Assembly: GCA_030043395.1 (NCBI GenBank)
Contig: JASHXW010000503.1
Coordinates: 1 to 6,172, forward strand
Length of the DNA: 6,172 bases
Direction of reading: 5' to 3'
Source of the DNA: Streptosporangiaceae bacterium
GTDB lineage: Bacteria > Actinomycetota > Actinomycetes > Streptosporangiales > Streptosporangiaceae
The notes beneath the pieces were generated by a model. It was not told where the DNA came from. It saw only the letters and a list, made by a program, of their open reading frames with translations, and made no database searches. Positions 4,828-6,172 of the stretch are shown in pieces (position 1 is the stretch's first letter; every line of letters starts with the position of its first letter). A program made the position numbers and the translations under genes.

Positions 4828-6172
4828 CTAGCGGTAGCTGTAGACATCGATCTCCGGACCGGGAATAGATTTGGGCGGTTTGCTCACCTTCGGATAGCTT
4901 GCCGTGATGGCATCGCTGCCGCCTGATGGCGTCGTGCGGGAACTGGTGTAGGTGAGAGCAAGCGCGCCGTAATTCCCTGTTCGGCAGTCCGTCGGTTTCG
5001 CGGTACCCACAGTAGCCACGGTTGGCAGCTTGGTTACGCCGCTACATGTCCCAACCACTGGCGTGACCTCTGCTGCGCTGTCTGGTGCGAGTGCCAGGAT
5101 GAGAGCGACCTGGGCATTAGGAATCGGGTTGCCGTAAGCGCTTAGTGCGCTGACGGCGACTTGGGCAGTCTGGCCGCTAGTCAGCGAGTCAGCCGGGGCG
5201 ATCGGATCTGGGCCCCAGCTGTAGCTGGCTATCGCAGTACCGTATGGGGCCAGGTACGTGTATTGGTCAACAGCGGCGTTAGTGCCGTACGGGTCAGCTG
5301 CCGCAGTCAGTGCATCGCTGCCCAATTCCCCGGCTGACGAAGACGCGGCGTAGGTCACCTGAACTTTGCCTGCGGCGTTCGCGGGGCAGTAAGCCGGCAG
5401 CGGAGTATTCTTCGGCCCGCAGAAGGCGCGCGCATTGTCGGGGTGCTTAGATGGCTCGATGCCGGGTTTCGGCTTCGTCAGTGACAGGTACACATCGGCG
5501 TCCGAAGCAGGCCCCCCGGATGGGCGGAAGGCGGTCACGGTCAGGGTCACTTTCTGTCCTGGGCTGAGCGTCCCCGGCGCGGCAATCGGATTAGCGCTCC
5601 AGCTGAAATGACCGATGGCCTGGTAGGCGTAAGCATCCCCGACGGGAGCCGGAACGGTGGACGGTTGCTTACTGCTAGTCGGATAGCTCGCGGTGATGCC
5701 GTCGCTGCCCTGTTGCGGCCGCTTGGTCGAGCTCGTGTAGATCAAAGTCCCCACGCCAGCTTTGCCCGTCTCGCAAGTGAACGTCCCGGCCGCGGGTGCC
5801 TCAGGCTCCACTGACGTCCCGACACCAGGACAGCCCTCTTTGGCAGCTTTCACCGTGGCATTGCTGCCAGGTGCCAGCGCCGGCGTGATTGCGATGCGGG
5901 CACCGGGGATCGGGTTGCCGCTGGCGCTAAGCGCGGCGACAGTGAGCGATACTGCCTTACCGGGCGTCAGCTTGCCCGCCGCGGCGACTGGGTTAGGACT
6001 CCAGTTGTAGCTTGCGACAGCGGTGCCCACCTTGGCCAGGTAGGTGTACTGGTCGGCGGCTGCGTCCGTCCCGTAGGGGTCGACGGCCGCGGTCAGTACA
6101 TCGCTTCCCGCTGCGCCGGGCGAGCCGGCGATATAGGTGACCCGCACCTGGCCGGCCTGGTTAGTCTCGCAG
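4828..6172 (-). CDS. Large extracellular protein of alternating Ig-like (invasin/Big_1-like) domains, C-terminal 447 residues
   Basis: The frame is open from the right edge to TAG at 4828-4830, and the start lies outside. A GTG at 6147 falls inside a repeat and is not the start. Numbering from the first visible codon (a Cys), domains run: end of type B (1-45), type A (46-183), type B (184-306), type A (307-447). Each opens with a strand like SYxWxPxPIA, then LTxGxxxxLTVxAxxxxGNPIP, and closes with C-x(5)-G-x(5)-Y..S, GSDxITA and a Y-x-Y strand. This is the pattern of bacterial Ig-like adhesin domains. Each domain has a Cys pair (114/133, 251/262, 376/396), suggesting a disulfide and an extracellular place. 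The last domain ends exactly at its final strand (DVYSYR) with no LPxTG motif, membrane anchor or charged tail, so any anchor must be N-terminal. Function is probably adhesion or a surface stalk; this is inference. Confidence 0.75.
   Translation of the reverse strand, partial: CETNQAGQVRVTYIAGSPGAAGSDVLTAAVDPYGTDAAADQYTYLAKVGTAVASYNWSPNPVAAAGKLTPGKAVSLTVAALSASGNPIPGARIAITPALAPGSNATVKAAKEGCPGVGTSVEPEAPAAGTFTCETGKAGVGTLIYTSSTKRPQQGSDGITASYPTSSKQPSTVPAPVGDAYAYQAIGHFSWSANPIAAPGTLSPGQKVTLTVTAFRPSGGPASDADVYLSLTKPKPGIEPSKHPDNARAFCGPKNTPLPAYCPANAAGKVQVTYAASSSAGELGSDALTAAADPYGTNAAVDQYTYLAPYGTAIASYSWGPDPIAPADSLTSGQTAQVAVSALSAYGNPIPNAQVALILALAPDSAAEVTPVVGTCSGVTKLPTVATVGTAKPTDCRTGNYGALALTYTSSRTTPSGGSDAITASYPKVSKPPKSIPGPEIDVYSYR
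5254..6036 (-). repeat. A+B domain unit of the Ig-repeat protein, 786-nt period
   Basis: One full A+B unit lies here (A 6036-5623, B 5622-5254), followed by a second A (5253-4831) and preceded by the end of a B. The motif D-Q-Y-T-Y-L recurs 262 residues (786 nt) apart, and the flanking DPYGT and GTAxASYxW segments recur with it. At the DNA level the copies share roughly three of four bases by eye around 5260-5330 and 6045-6115. The duplication is therefore not recent. Confidence 0.65.

Noticed and set aside
6145..6147. GTG as the start of the Ig-repeat gene
   Set aside because: The frame remains open to the window edge, and the preceding eight residues (CETNQAGQ) align with the same position of the next B domain, so the gene continues beyond the window.

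Overview
The window is GC-rich, apart from a short AT-rich island near 650-700. It uses GTG as well as ATG starts and encodes a mycothiol-dependent maleylpyruvate isomerase-type protein. Mycothiol is an actinobacterial thiol, so the source is very probably a member of the Actinomycetota, perhaps a soil or filamentous lineage. The genus cannot be read from the sequence. No tRNA, rRNA, CRISPR array, insertion sequence, phage gene or recognisable defence system was seen.

Layout. (1) 1-610, minus: the N-terminal part of a membrane-anchored or secreted sedolisin (S53) serine-carboxyl peptidase, running off the left edge. Its start lies behind a compact control region (611-746) that holds a 15-bp dyad touching the start codon, an 11-bp tandem duplication, an AT-rich promoter-like stretch and a small hairpin. 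(2) 743-1405, minus, and 1499-2128, plus: a divergent pair of proteins that both belong to the DinB/maleylpyruvate-isomerase fold superfamily, sharing a 93-bp intergenic region. (3) 2195-2881, minus: a complete cytoplasmic alpha/beta hydrolase with an intact Ser-Asp-His triad, convergent with the isomerase-like gene. (4) 3041-3228, plus: a small gene graveyard, with the tail of a zinc-type quinone oxidoreductase followed at once by the head of a short-chain dehydrogenase that has an internal deletion and a frameshift. (5) 3297-4481, minus: a secreted seven-repeat YVTN-type beta-propeller whose last repeat breaks off abnormally. (6) 4828 to the right edge, minus: the C-terminal 447 residues of a large extracellular protein made of alternating Ig-like (invasin/Big_1-like) domains, each with a cysteine pair.

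How the genes fit together. Three of the products (peptidase, propeller, Ig-repeat protein) look extracytoplasmic and could all act at the cell surface, but nothing in the sequence proves a joint pathway. The middle genes (two DinB-fold proteins, hydrolase, remnants of two oxidoreductases) look like soluble accessory metabolism or detoxification genes. Mixed orientations and decayed fragments suggest a region of frequent rearrangement, not one operon. The points most worth a second look are the decayed oxidoreductase scar, the truncated-looking end of the adjacent propeller, the alternating Ig-repeat architecture and the dyad on the sedolisin start codon. I see no convincing evidence for a wholly new system.
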